Made by a program: the position numbers and the translations under genes. 64,000 nt of DNA from assembly GCF_003202285.1 (NCBI RefSeq), contig NZ_MASW01000005.1, positions 744,001-808,000 on the forward strand. The letters are read 5' to 3'. Under the pieces are notes generated by a model. That model was not told the origin of the DNA, did no database searches, and was given only the letters and a program-made list of their open reading frames with translations. Positions within the stretch are counted from its first letter, which is position 1, and each line of letters opens with the position of its first letter. This document shows, one piece after another, positions 25,111 to 33,198 of the stretch. The DNA is from Prauserella muralis (GTDB taxonomy: Bacteria; Actinomycetota; Actinomycetes; Mycobacteriales; Pseudonocardiaceae).

Positions 25111-25593
25111 ATGTCCAGCACCAGCCCGAGTCCCGTGCCCGCCGCTGGACAGATTGCCCCGGCACTCGACGACATCGACCAGGCGATCCTGCGCGAGCTC
25201 ACGCGCGACGGCAGGCTCGCGATCCGGCTGCTCGCCGAGCGGCTCAACATCTCCCGTGCGAGCGCCTACGCGCGGCTGGAACGGCTGAAGGAACGGGGCG
25301 TGCTGACCGGGTTCACGGCCGTCGTCGACCCCGCCCGCGCCGGACTGTCCACATCGGCCTACATCACGCTCACCGTGCGGCAGAGCTCGTGGCGCGACCT
25401 CGCCGGTCACCTGCGGCGGATTCCCGAGGTCAAACACATGGCGCTCGTCGGAGGCGAGTTCGACGTGATGCTGCTCGTGCGCGCGGTGGACAACGAGCAC
25501 CTGCGCCGGGTCGTTCTCGACGTACTGCCCGGCATTCCCGGCGTGCTGGGCACCCGGACGTTCCTGATCTTCGACGACCTCGTCAACCCCTGA
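25111..25593 (+). CDS. bkdR: Lrp/AsnC-family regulator, probable BkdR
   Basis: A 160-residue Lrp/AsnC protein. An N-terminal winged helix (LDDIDQAILRELTRDGRLAI, RLNISRASAYARLERLKERG) is joined to a RAM ligand-binding domain (AYITLTVRQS, VGGEFDVMLLVRA). Lrp-type BkdR proteins sense branched-chain amino acids and govern bkd operons. The gene is divergent from bkdABC with 114 bp between starts, which supports that role. The symbol is from context. Confidence 0.85.
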   Translation: MSSTSPSPVPAAGQIAPALDDIDQAILRELTRDGRLAIRLLAERLNISRASAYARLERLKERGVLTGFTAVVDPARAGLSTSAYITLTVRQSSWRDLAGHLRRIPEVKHMALVGGEFDVMLLVRAVDNEHLRRVVLDVLPGIPGVLGTRTFLIFDDLVNP

Positions 25594-25638
25594 TCGACAC
25601 GGCGCCCACCCGTTCGAGCACCGGCGGCGAGGCCTATC

Positions 25639-26310
25639 ATGCGGCGGGTGACCACCTTCGATGATCTTGAGGCGTTCGAGCACCTGGACACGTCGATCCT
25701 GCCGCCGCGCCAGCAGCGGATCCTGGCGACGATCCGGGACTGGGTGGTCAGGCACGGGTACTCACCCAGCACGCGCGAGATCGGCGACGCCGTCGGGCTG
25801 CGGTCCTCGTCGTCGGTGTCGAAGCATCTGAAGAGCCTGGAGGACAAGGGGTTCCTGCGCCGAGGCAGCACGGTGTCCCGGCCGATCGACGTGCGGCTGT
25901 TCCTGCAAGGCTCCGCGCGCCGGGAGCCCGAAGGGGACTCGGTGAGTGTGCCCGTGGTCGGCGACATCGCGGCGGGCGCGCCCATCGCGGCCGACGAGCA
26001 CGTCGACGACATGCTGAACCTGCCCCGGGAGATCACCGGGCGGGGCACCGTGTTCGGCCTGCGGGTGCGCGGCGACTCGATGATCGACGCCGCCATCTGC
26101 GACGGCGACATCGTCGTGGTGCGCCAGCAGCCCGAGGCCCATTCGGGCCAGATCGTCGCCGCGATGATCGACGGCGAGGCGACCGTCAAGGTCTACCGCC
26201 GCCGCAACGGCCACGTCTACCTCGAACCACGCAACCCGGACTACGACGTCATCGACGGCGACGAGGCCGTCGTTCTCGGCACCGTCGTGTCGGTGCTGCG
26301 CAGCGTCTGA
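25639..26310 (+). CDS. lexA: LexA-like repressor with self-cleaving S24 domain
   Basis: The protein has 223 residues. A LexA-type winged helix (LPPRQQRILATIRDWVVRHG and STREIGDAVGLRSSSSVSKHL) is followed by the S24 peptidase domain. The Ala-Gly cleavage site (IAAGAPI), the nucleophile Ser in RGDSMIDAA and the catalytic Lys in ATVKVYRR are all present, so it can self-cleave when RecA is activated. Many actinomycetes carry more than one LexA; the wording of the helix-turn-helix differs a little from the usual actinobacterial LexA, and no complete SOS box is visible in front, so this may be a paralogue rather than the main SOS repressor. Confidence 0.85.
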   Translation: MRRVTTFDDLEAFEHLDTSILPPRQQRILATIRDWVVRHGYSPSTREIGDAVGLRSSSSVSKHLKSLEDKGFLRRGSTVSRPIDVRLFLQGSARREPEGDSVSVPVVGDIAAGAPIAADEHVDDMLNLPREITGRGTVFGLRVRGDSMIDAAICDGDIVVVRQQPEAHSGQIVAAMIDGEATVKVYRRRNGHVYLEPRNPDYDVIDGDEAVVLGTVVSVLRSV

Positions 26311-26370
26311 ATCACTCCACGGTGGCCCGGGGCGCCGCGCGTAGGTCCTGGCCACACGCTCCCGCCCACG

Positions 26371-26530
26371 CTCACCACGCCGAGTGGTCTCGGCGCCCGG
26401 CGGTTGGTGCCCGTACACTTCGACGGCTGGGCCCACTTCACCGAGGGCCGGGCCGGCTGGTGGACGCCTCCACCACGGCCGGGCTCGCCGGCCGGCTCCG
26501 ATCCACGTCCGGGCCCCGAGGGGAGCACGC
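26371..26530 (+). pseudogene. Relic of an MBL-fold hydrolase C-terminus
   Basis: The 220-bp gap between the LexA-like gene and the next LLM gene is not empty. Frame 1 reads LGARRLVPVHFDGWAHFTEGRA from about 26389, and frame 3 then reads GRLVDASTTAGLAGRLR from 26451. Together these match the usual C-terminal end of metallo-beta-lactamase-fold hydrolases, where a V-P-V-H-x-D-G-W-x-H-F segment precedes an amphipathic helix. The two parts are in different frames, and nothing of the family is seen further upstream, so this is a truncated, frameshifted remnant. The exact ends are uncertain. Confidence 0.5.
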
Positions 26531-27427
26531 ATGCCCGACTACGGACACGACCTGCTGTTCGGCACGTTCGTCACACCGTCCGCCGCCCCCGTCCACCATG
26601 CGGTGGACCTCGCGATCGCCGCCGACCGCGCCGGCCTGGACCTGGTGACGTTCCAGGACCACCCCTACCAGCCCCGCTTCCACGACACCTGGACGCTGCT
26701 GTCCTATGTGGCCGCTCAGACCGAGCGGGTGCGCCTGAGCGGCAATGTGCTCAACCTTCCGTTGCGCGAACCCGCCGTGCTGGCGCGCAGCGCCGCCAGC
26801 CTCGACCTGCTCAGCGGCGGGCGAGTCGAACTGGGGCTCGGTGCGGGCGCCTTCCGGGACGCGATCGAGGCCATGGGCGGGCGCAGGCTCTCCCCCGCGC
26901 AGGGGGTGGCGGCCCTGGAGGAAGCCATCGACATCATCCGGCAGGTCTGGGCCACCGGCGAGCGCGGCGGCGTCCATGCCGGGGGCACCTACTACCGGGT
27001 CACCGGCGCCAAGCGAGGACCGGCACCCGCCCATGACATCGGAATCTGGCTGGGTGCCTACAAGCCGAGGATGCTGGCGCTCACGGGCCGCGCCGCCGAC
27101 GGCTGGCTGCCGACGCTGTCCTACCTGCCCGGTGGTCCCGGCGACCTGACCGAGCTGAACACGCGGATCGACGACGCCGCGAGCGCGGCCGGGCGCGAGC
27201 CCTCGGACGTGCGGCGGCTGCTCAACGTCGGCGGACAGTTCACCGCCATCGGGCGGTCGCTGCTCAACGGGCCTGCGGACCAGTGGGCGGAGGATCTCGC
27301 CGGGCTGACCCTGGAGTACGGCATCAGCGGCTTCATCCTCGCCACTGACGAGCAGGGCACGATCGAGCGCTTCGCCGCCGAGGTCGCCCCCGCCACCCGG
27401 GAACTGGTGGCCGCCGAGCGGCGATGA
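26531..27427 (+). CDS. LLM-class flavin/F420-dependent oxidoreductase
   Basis: The product has 298 residues in the luciferase-like TIM-barrel family. Key segments are GLDLVTFQDHPYQ, RLSGNVLNLPLREPAVLARS, LLSGGRVELGLGAGAF and IGIWLGAYKPRMLALTGRAADGW. Such proteins use FMN or F420 for oxidation or reduction of small molecules; no substrate can be named. The start at ATG 26531 follows GAGGGGAG; the open frame upstream runs through the MBL-fold relic and is not part of the gene. Confidence 0.82.
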   Translation: MPDYGHDLLFGTFVTPSAAPVHHAVDLAIAADRAGLDLVTFQDHPYQPRFHDTWTLLSYVAAQTERVRLSGNVLNLPLREPAVLARSAASLDLLSGGRVELGLGAGAFRDAIEAMGGRRLSPAQGVAALEEAIDIIRQVWATGERGGVHAGGTYYRVTGAKRGPAPAHDIGIWLGAYKPRMLALTGRAADGWLPTLSYLPGGPGDLTELNTRIDDAASAAGREPSDVRRLLNVGGQFTAIGRSLLNGPADQWAEDLAGLTLEYGISGFILATDEQGTIERFAAEVAPATRELVAAERR

Positions 27428-27437
27428 GCACGGCGGG

Positions 27438-28208
27438 TCAGCCTCCGGACGCCGGGTCCTTCCAGGGCGGCATTGTCCAGTCCCAGCGCGGCATCGGCTC
27501 CTCCACGTCGACCTCCGCGCCCGGCCGGGAGAACACCACGGCGAGCCTGCTCCCCCACTCCAGGTAGCCGGCGAACGCGGCCCGGAACTCGGGATCCGCG
27601 GGCAGCCCCGCCTCGTCGGCGGCGTCGAGCAGCAGCGACACCCACCGCCGCCGCTGCTGTTCGGTGATGGCGCGCCCCAGGTGGCGGCCGATCATGTGGC
27701 GGTGGCCGCCGCGGTGGCCGCTGTAGGCGGGCGGGCCGCCGAACACCTCGCCGAGCCAGTCCGCGACGTGCCGCGGGTGCGCGGGATCCATGCCGCGAAA
27801 CACCGGTTCGAGCAGCTCGTCCTCGAGCACCGTGCGGTAGAACGTCTCCGTCAGCCGGAGTAGTGCGGACCTGCCGCCCGCCCACTCGTAGAGCGTCGGC
27901 GGGCCCGCCGGACCCGCGACGCTCGTCGGCTCGTAGTGCCGCATCTCCTGGATGTCGGGGACGTACTCGCGGATCTCGGCGAGAAAGCGCCCGAACTCGG
28001 GGCTGCCCCGGAACCCCTCCAGATGGTCGTTCACGGATGTCCAGGTGATCCGCAGGATGTAGTCGCCCGGGTCCTCCACACAGCGCGCGAGTTCGTAGTC
28101 CACGCAGTGCGGTGACTCCCCGAGTGGTGTGGCCGCACGCGCGTAAGCGGCCTCGAAGGCGGCAGCGCGGCCGGCGCCGACGCGGTACCTGATGTACTCG
28201 ATGGTCAC
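27438..28208 (-). CDS. Fusion of antibiotic-biosynthesis-monooxygenase (ABM) domain and group II truncated haemoglobin
   Basis: About 256 residues. The first 100 residues form a ferredoxin-like ABM domain (IEYIRYRVGAGRAAAFEAAYARA, WTSVNDHLEGFRGSPEF). The last 150 form a group II truncated globin: Tyr at B10 in ETFYRTVL, the haem-binding proximal His in HMIGRHLG, and Trp at G8 in RRRWVSLLL. Chimeras of this kind are known from streptomycetes. The globin may supply oxygen or scavenge NO for the monooxygenase domain. I placed the start at GTG 28208; a GTG at 28217 and a start at 28244 are also possible. It ends 10 bp from the convergent LLM gene. Confidence 0.82.
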   Translation of the reverse strand: MTIEYIRYRVGAGRAAAFEAAYARAATPLGESPHCVDYELARCVEDPGDYILRITWTSVNDHLEGFRGSPEFGRFLAEIREYVPDIQEMRHYEPTSVAGPAGPPTLYEWAGGRSALLRLTETFYRTVLEDELLEPVFRGMDPAHPRHVADWLGEVFGGPPAYSGHRGGHRHMIGRHLGRAITEQQRRRWVSLLLDAADEAGLPADPEFRAAFAGYLEWGSRLAVVFSRPGAEVDVEEPMPRWDWTMPPWKDPASGG

Positions 28209-28248
28209 AGAGCACACGCAACACCATGCGTGTGGCGCGGGCAAGTAC

Positions 28249-29919
28249 TCACCCGACGGTGTGCGACACGAGCGGACGGGTTCGCCGATCCGCGGTGACG
28301 ACCCGCAGTTGCAGCATCGCGGCGAAGCGCGCCTCGGGGTCGCCGAGGTCGAGGCCGCCCACCTCGGCGAGCCTGCGCAGCCGGTAGCGAAAGGTGTTGG
28401 GGTGCACGCGGAGCTTCGCCGCCGCCTGCGTGACGTCGCCGAAGGCGTCGAGCCAGGCGCGCAGTGTGCCGACGAGGTCGCTGCCGTGCTCGGCGTCGTA
28501 GTCGAGCAGCCGGGCGACCGGCCCGGTGGGTCCCTCGCCGCGCGCGGTGACGAGATCGCGCAGTTCGAGAATCAGCGCCTCCACGTGGACGTCGGCGAGG
28601 CGCGCGACCCGCCCCGAGCCGTCCGGCCGCGACCGGAGGACTCGCAGCGCCCGATCGGCGCTCGCGCGGGCGGCGGCCAGCTCGCCCGCGTCCTGCGCCC
28701 GGGGTCCGATGCCGATCACCGCCCGTCCGCGGTCGCCGACCCGCTCCAGGAAGTCGGCGGCCACGTGCACCGCGCGCCGATCGCCGTCGTCGCGGCCCAC
28801 GGGCACAAGCCCGTAGACGACGTCGCCGACCAGCGCCGCCGCGCTGCGCGAGTGCACGGCGCTCAGGTGCAGGGCCAAGCCGTCGGCGAGGCGCTGCCGC
28901 TCCGTGACGGCCGAGGCGTCGGCGCCCGCGGTGTCCGGCATGGCCATGGCGAGCACGACGACCGGCTGGTCGCCGAGACCCAGCCGGTGCAGGGCGTCCC
29001 GCGCGCCGGCGCCGCCCTCGAGTGCCGTGCTCACCAGGTCGGTGCGCAGCCGCCGCTGGACGTCGGCACCCGCGCGGTTCCGGAGCATGTGCAGGGCGGC
29101 CAGTTTGGCGGCGTCGCACAGCGCCTGCGCCCGCTCGTCGGTGAGCGGCTCGTGGACCGCGGCCCAGATCGAGCCGAGGATCTCGTCGCCCGCCCGCACG
29201 GCGACCGCGACCCTCGGCATGGTGAAGCTGTCGCGGGTCTCCTCGAGCGGTTCGACGTAGAGCGGGCGGTCGCTGCGGTACAGCTCCCGGAACACGCCCA
29301 GTTCGGTGAGCATCCGCGAGTACCGCTCCGGCACCTGCCGGCCCAGGATCGTCGCGACCCGCGACGCGTCGGCCTCGTCCTGCCTTCCGGAGAAGGCCAG
29401 CACCCGCGACGTACGGTCCTCGATGGTCACCGGCGCGTTGAGCAGTGCGGCGATCGCGTTGGCGAGCGCGAACAGGTCCCCGGAGGGCATCCCGCCCAGC
29501 GTCTCGGGCCCGGCGTCGCCCACGTCGTCCTCGGCGAGCAGGGAACGCAGCATCGCGGCGAGCTGCGCCCACGACGCCCCGGGCGTGAGCCCCAGCAACG
29601 CGACACCCGACTCGTCGGCGGCCGCGGCCAGCTCCCGCGACAACGCCACGGGCGCGCGCAGCACCAGGCCGGTGGCCTCGTGCCTGCTGAGATCGCGCAG
29701 CAGCCGCACCACCTCGCCGGGTTCGTGCACACCGACCCCCAGCACGAGCGCGTGCTGCGGCAGCGCGGGCTCCTCCAGCGGGTCGTGGATGGCGATGCCA
29801 CCGATGACGCCACCGCGGTCCGCGTGGCCGTGCAGCAGTTCCAGCAGCGTCGTGCCCAGATCGTCGAGCACCCGCCCGAGGCTGGCGTGCGGTCGCTGGT
29901 TCACCGGATCGAGCACCAC
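28249..29919 (-). CDS. PucR-family transcriptional regulator
   Basis: A 556-residue regulator. A purine-catabolism-like N-terminal domain (GGIAIHDPLEEPALPQHALVLGVG), a GGDEF-like middle segment and a C-terminal PucR helix-turn-helix (LRAWLDAFGDVTQAAAKLRVHPNTFRYRLRR) are visible. PucR/CdaR proteins usually activate catabolic genes when the substrate is present. It lies 73 bp behind the racemase gene, in the same direction as the eight genes of the presumed D-amino acid operon, and is its likely regulator. Confidence 0.87.
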   Translation of the reverse strand: MVLDPVNQRPHASLGRVLDDLGTTLLELLHGHADRGGVIGGIAIHDPLEEPALPQHALVLGVGVHEPGEVVRLLRDLSRHEATGLVLRAPVALSRELAAAADESGVALLGLTPGASWAQLAAMLRSLLAEDDVGDAGPETLGGMPSGDLFALANAIAALLNAPVTIEDRTSRVLAFSGRQDEADASRVATILGRQVPERYSRMLTELGVFRELYRSDRPLYVEPLEETRDSFTMPRVAVAVRAGDEILGSIWAAVHEPLTDERAQALCDAAKLAALHMLRNRAGADVQRRLRTDLVSTALEGGAGARDALHRLGLGDQPVVVLAMAMPDTAGADASAVTERQRLADGLALHLSAVHSRSAAALVGDVVYGLVPVGRDDGDRRAVHVAADFLERVGDRGRAVIGIGPRAQDAGELAAARASADRALRVLRSRPDGSGRVARLADVHVEALILELRDLVTARGEGPTGPVARLLDYDAEHGSDLVGTLRAWLDAFGDVTQAAAKLRVHPNTFRYRLRRLAEVGGLDLGDPEARFAAMLQLRVVTADRRTRPLVSHTVG

Positions 29920-29992
29920 CCGAAACTAGGCCCCCACCCGGCAGCCTAGTTCGTCGCACCGCACGAAACCAGGGTGATCGTTTGGTCCGCTC

Positions 29993-31099
29993 CTACAACG
30001 GCACCCACTCCGAGCCGACCGTGACCGCCTCGAGTTCGTCCGCGAGCGGCTCGACGCCCAGCCCGGGACCTGCCGGCACCGGCAGATGCCCTTCGGCCAG
30101 CACGAACGGTGCCGTGATGTCGGTGCGGTAGTACCGGTCGGACGCGGAGGTGTCGCCGGGCAGGACGAACCCGGGCAGGGCCGCCAGCGCGACGTTCGCC
30201 GCCCGGCCGAGGCCCGTCTCGAGCATGCCGCCACACCACACGGGAACGCCGTGGGCGGCGCACACGTCGTGGATGCGCCGCGCCTCCAGGTACCCGCCCA
30301 CGCGGCCCGGCTTGATGTTGACGATCCGGCACGCGCCCAGCCGGATCGCGTCCGCGGCCGCACGCGCAGAGACGATCGACTCGTCCAGGCAGATCGGCGT
30401 CGTGACGACCTTGGCCAGCTCCGCGTGGCCGAGCACGTCGTCCTCGTCGAGCGGCTGCTCGATCAGCAGCAACCCGAACGGATCGAGCCCGGCGAGCGTG
30501 CGCGCGTCCGCCAGCGTGTAGGCGGTGTTGGCGTCGACCTGCAGCAGCACGTCGTCACCGAAACGCTCCCGCACCGCGCGCACCGGCTCGACGTCCCAGC
30601 CCGGCTGGATCTTGAGCTTGATGCGCACGTACCCGGCTTCGAGAAAGCCGCCGACGGTGTCGAGCAACTCGCCGACCGAGTCCATGATGCCGACCGACAC
30701 TCCACACGGCACGCTGTCGCGCACCGCGCCGAGCTCGCGCGCCAGCGGCCTGCCCTGCTCGCGCAGCTCGGCGTCGAGCACGGCCATCTCCAGCGCGGCC
30801 TTGGCCATCCGGTGCCCGCGAAACGGCGCCAGCGCGGGAGCCACCGCCGCGGCGTCGAGCCGGGGCAGCGCCGCCAGCGCGGGCACCAGGAACCGGCCGA
30901 GCACATCGGCCGCGGCCCACACGTACTCCGAGGAGTACAGCGGTGCGGCCATCGCGACGCACTCGCCCCAGCCCTCCGTCTCGTCGGTCACCACGCGCAC
31001 CAGCAGCACGTCCCGGGTGGTCTCGGTGCCGAACGACGTGCGAAACGGCGCCACCAGTGGCATCCGGATCCGCCGCAGCTCCACTCCGGTCAGCTTCAT
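29993..31099 (-). CDS. menC: Enolase-superfamily N-acyl/N-succinylamino acid racemase (o-succinylbenzoate synthase family)
   Basis: The enzyme has 368 residues, the length of the Amycolatopsis N-acylamino acid racemase. The catalytic lysines Lys163 (RIKLKIQ) and Lys263 (VNIKPGRVGG) and the metal ligands Asp189 (QVDANTAY), Glu214 (IEQPLDE) and Asp239 (CLDESI) are all present. Family members perform o-succinylbenzoate synthesis (MenC), N-succinylamino acid racemisation, or both. No menaquinone genes are near; instead a GNAT gene and an M20 gene overlap it, so racemisation of N-succinylated or N-acylated amino acids is the more likely main job. ATG 31099 overlaps the upstream stop by 4 bp. Confidence 0.9.
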   Translation of the reverse strand: MKLTGVELRRIRMPLVAPFRTSFGTETTRDVLLVRVVTDETEGWGECVAMAAPLYSSEYVWAAADVLGRFLVPALAALPRLDAAAVAPALAPFRGHRMAKAALEMAVLDAELREQGRPLARELGAVRDSVPCGVSVGIMDSVGELLDTVGGFLEAGYVRIKLKIQPGWDVEPVRAVRERFGDDVLLQVDANTAYTLADARTLAGLDPFGLLLIEQPLDEDDVLGHAELAKVVTTPICLDESIVSARAAADAIRLGACRIVNIKPGRVGGYLEARRIHDVCAAHGVPVWCGGMLETGLGRAANVALAALPGFVLPGDTSASDRYYRTDITAPFVLAEGHLPVPAGPGLGVEPLADELEAVTVGSEWVPL

Positions 31100-32031
31100 C
31101 GCCGGTTTCCTCCCTGTGCCGTGGAGATCACGTACCAGCCCGCCCGGTCGAACCCGGTGACCCTGCCGCCGTCGGCGAGCAGCGGGCCGAGCGTCGCCCG
31201 CAGCGCGCGACGCCACCGGACGGCGCCATCCGGGTCGGTGGCCCGCAGCCGTTCGATGTCGCGGGGCACGGCGACGAGCACGGTGGCCGCGTCGACGGTG
31301 CCGGGGACGGGCCGGTCGTCGGCCGACCTGCCCAGCCCGGCCACCGCGCCCAGCGCCCGCGCCGCGTCCGCGTCGCACACCGCCGGTGTCCCCGCGCAGG
31401 CCGCGCGGACCCTGGGCGAGCCCAGCTCCCAGCGCACGAGCAGCCGGTCGGTGTCGTCGGTGCCGTTGATGCCGTCGTTGACCCCGCCGTAGAAGTTGGT
31501 GAGGTACTCGGCGGGCACCGCGGCGAGCTTGCCGAGGTTGAAGTAGGCGTTGCGGCAGACCAGCGGATCGAACGTCCAGCTGATCGTCGCGACGCCACGC
31601 GCGAGCGCCCACGCCCGCTGGTGCAGTTTCAGCGCGAAACCCACGCTGCGCCCCGCGGCCGCCGGGGACACCCCGGCGATGTGGCTGTGCATCGTGCCGT
31701 CGGAGGGTGCGCCGAAGAACCCGACACACGCACCGAGCAGCCGGTCGCCGTCGTAGGCACCGGCCACGTAGTTGCCGCCCTTGGTCAGCGCGCGCAGCAG
31801 CTCCGTCGTCACCGGCGGGTTGCGGGGGTCCGGCCGCCAGATCCCGTCGTAGAGCTGGTAGACGGCTTCCAGGTCGGCGAGGTCGGTGAGCTCACGGACC
31901 TGGACCCCGGCGGCCCCGGCGGCCGCCTCGGCCGCCCACCGCGCGTGCTGTGTCTCCGGTCGTGGCTGGAGCGGCTCCGGTGGGTGCTCCAGGCGGCTGC
32001 CGATCCCGGGAACCCCGTGGGCGCCGGTCAT
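31096..32031 (-). CDS. GNAT-type acyltransferase, candidate D-amino acid N-succinyltransferase
   Basis: The product has 311 residues and belongs to a large GNAT-like family (predicted acetyltransferase type). Visible segments are YVAGAYDGDRLLGACVGFFG, MHSHIAGVSPAAAGRSVGFALKLHQRAWAL reduced to the acyl-CoA-binding loop AAAGRSVG, and TISWTFDPLVCRNAYFNLGKL. In the described N-succinylamino acid racemase pathway (Geobacillus kaustophilus) such a protein succinylates D-amino acids. The same neighbour set (racemase and M20 enzyme, each overlapping by 4 bp) supports that role here; the acyl donor and D-specificity are inference. Confidence 0.75.
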   Translation of the reverse strand: MTGAHGVPGIGSRLEHPPEPLQPRPETQHARWAAEAAAGAAGVQVRELTDLADLEAVYQLYDGIWRPDPRNPPVTTELLRALTKGGNYVAGAYDGDRLLGACVGFFGAPSDGTMHSHIAGVSPAAAGRSVGFALKLHQRAWALARGVATISWTFDPLVCRNAYFNLGKLAAVPAEYLTNFYGGVNDGINGTDDTDRLLVRWELGSPRVRAACAGTPAVCDADAARALGAVAGLGRSADDRPVPGTVDAATVLVAVPRDIERLRATDPDGAVRWRRALRATLGPLLADGGRVTGFDRAGWYVISTAQGGNRR

Positions 32032-33197
32032 GACGATCTCCCTCCCCTGCTCGCGGTCGCCGTCCGCGCGCTGCCGCGCCCGGACTCGAGCACGTCGGCG
32101 ACGAGGGCGGCGACCAGCGCCGTCCGCGACGGCAGCTCGGCGACCAGAACGTGTTCGTCGTCGGCGTGGGCGCCGCCCCCCACCGCGCCGAGGCCGTCGA
32201 GCGTGGGGGTGCCGACTCCGGCCGTGAAGTTGCCGTCGGAGGCGCCGCCCACGGCGACGCCCCGCGGTGGCGGCAATCCGAGAGCGCTCGCCAGCGTCGC
32301 CGCCCTCGCCAGCAGCGGCCCGGAGGCGGATGCCTCCAGCGGCGGACGGTTCGGCCCTCCGGTGACCTCCAGGGTCGCGCCGCCGACCACGGGCCGCAGC
32401 GCGTGCATCGCCGCGTCGATCCGCTGCTGCTCGGCGATGGCGGCCACCCGCACGTCCACCGACAGCTCCGCCCCGGCGGGCACGGTGTTCGTCGTGCTGC
32501 CCGCCGCGGCCACGGTCGGCGTGACGGTGGTGCCCACCGCGGGGTCGGCCAGCGCGTCGACGGCCAGCACCTGGTGCGCGAGCTCCACCGTGGCGTTGAC
32601 CCCGCGCCACGGCTCCAGTCCGGCGTGGGCGGCCCTTCCGGTCACCCCGACCCGGTACAGCGAGACGCCCTTGCGCTCGGTCTTGAGCGCGCCACCCTCG
32701 GCCGCGGCCTCGAGCACCAGCGCCGCGGCGCATCCGGAGGCGGCCGAGCAGATCAGCTCCCGCGACGTCGGCGAGCCAACCTCCTCGTCCCCGGTCACCA
32801 GCAGCGTGACACCGGCGAGGTCCGGCAGCGCCGCGAGCGCGTGCAGCGCGATCACCAGCCCCGCCTTCATGTCGAAGCAGCCGGGGCCCCGCAGCACGCC
32901 GCCGTCCACGGTGTACGGATGCGTGGCGAGCGAGCCGAGCGGCCACACCGTGTCGTGGTGGCCGAGCAGCAGCACCCGCGCCGGGCCGTCGCCGAACCGC
33001 CAGCGCAGGTGCGTGCGCCCCGCGTGCACGATCCGCTCGGGCGCGACACCGAGCCTGCGCGTGCCGACCCTGGCCACCACCTCCGCGCTCGCCGCGACGG
33101 CGGCGAGGTCGGACGACGGCGACTCGCAGGTGACCAGCTCCTCGATGTCGGCTAGCAGGGCGGGCAGCCTGGCGCGCATCGACTCGACCGAGACCAC
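32028..33197 (-). CDS. M20-family amidohydrolase, candidate N-succinyl/N-acyl-L-amino acid deacylase
   Basis: A 389-residue carboxypeptidase G2-like metalloenzyme. Metal ligands can be placed at His80/81 (LLGHHDTVWP), Asp109 (GPGCFDMKAG), Glu138/139 (TGDEEVGS), Glu163 (VLEAA) and a C-terminal His (GGAHADDEHV); a dimerisation domain lies between about residues 175 and 290. It cleaves amide bonds of N-acyl amino acids or peptides. In this operon it would release the L-amino acid after racemisation. It starts with GTG one base after the S9-S12 gene and overlaps the GNAT gene by 4 bp. Confidence 0.87.
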   Translation of the reverse strand: MVSVESMRARLPALLADIEELVTCESPSSDLAAVAASAEVVARVGTRRLGVAPERIVHAGRTHLRWRFGDGPARVLLLGHHDTVWPLGSLATHPYTVDGGVLRGPGCFDMKAGLVIALHALAALPDLAGVTLLVTGDEEVGSPTSRELICSAASGCAAALVLEAAAEGGALKTERKGVSLYRVGVTGRAAHAGLEPWRGVNATVELAHQVLAVDALADPAVGTTVTPTVAAAGSTTNTVPAGAELSVDVRVAAIAEQQRIDAAMHALRPVVGGATLEVTGGPNRPPLEASASGPLLARAATLASALGLPPPRGVAVGGASDGNFTAGVGTPTLDGLGAVGGGAHADDEHVLVAELPSRTALVAALVADVLESGRGSARTATASRGGRSS

Positions 33198-33198
33198 G

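Noticed and set aside
25600-25640. SOS box before the lexA-like gene
   Set aside because: Only a half-site GTTCG is seen at 25611-25615; the other half is missing.
29993-31099. Menaquinone-biosynthesis o-succinylbenzoate synthase as the main role
   Set aside because: No other men genes are nearby and the overlapping partners are a GNAT and an M20 enzyme; the family is known to do both reactions.
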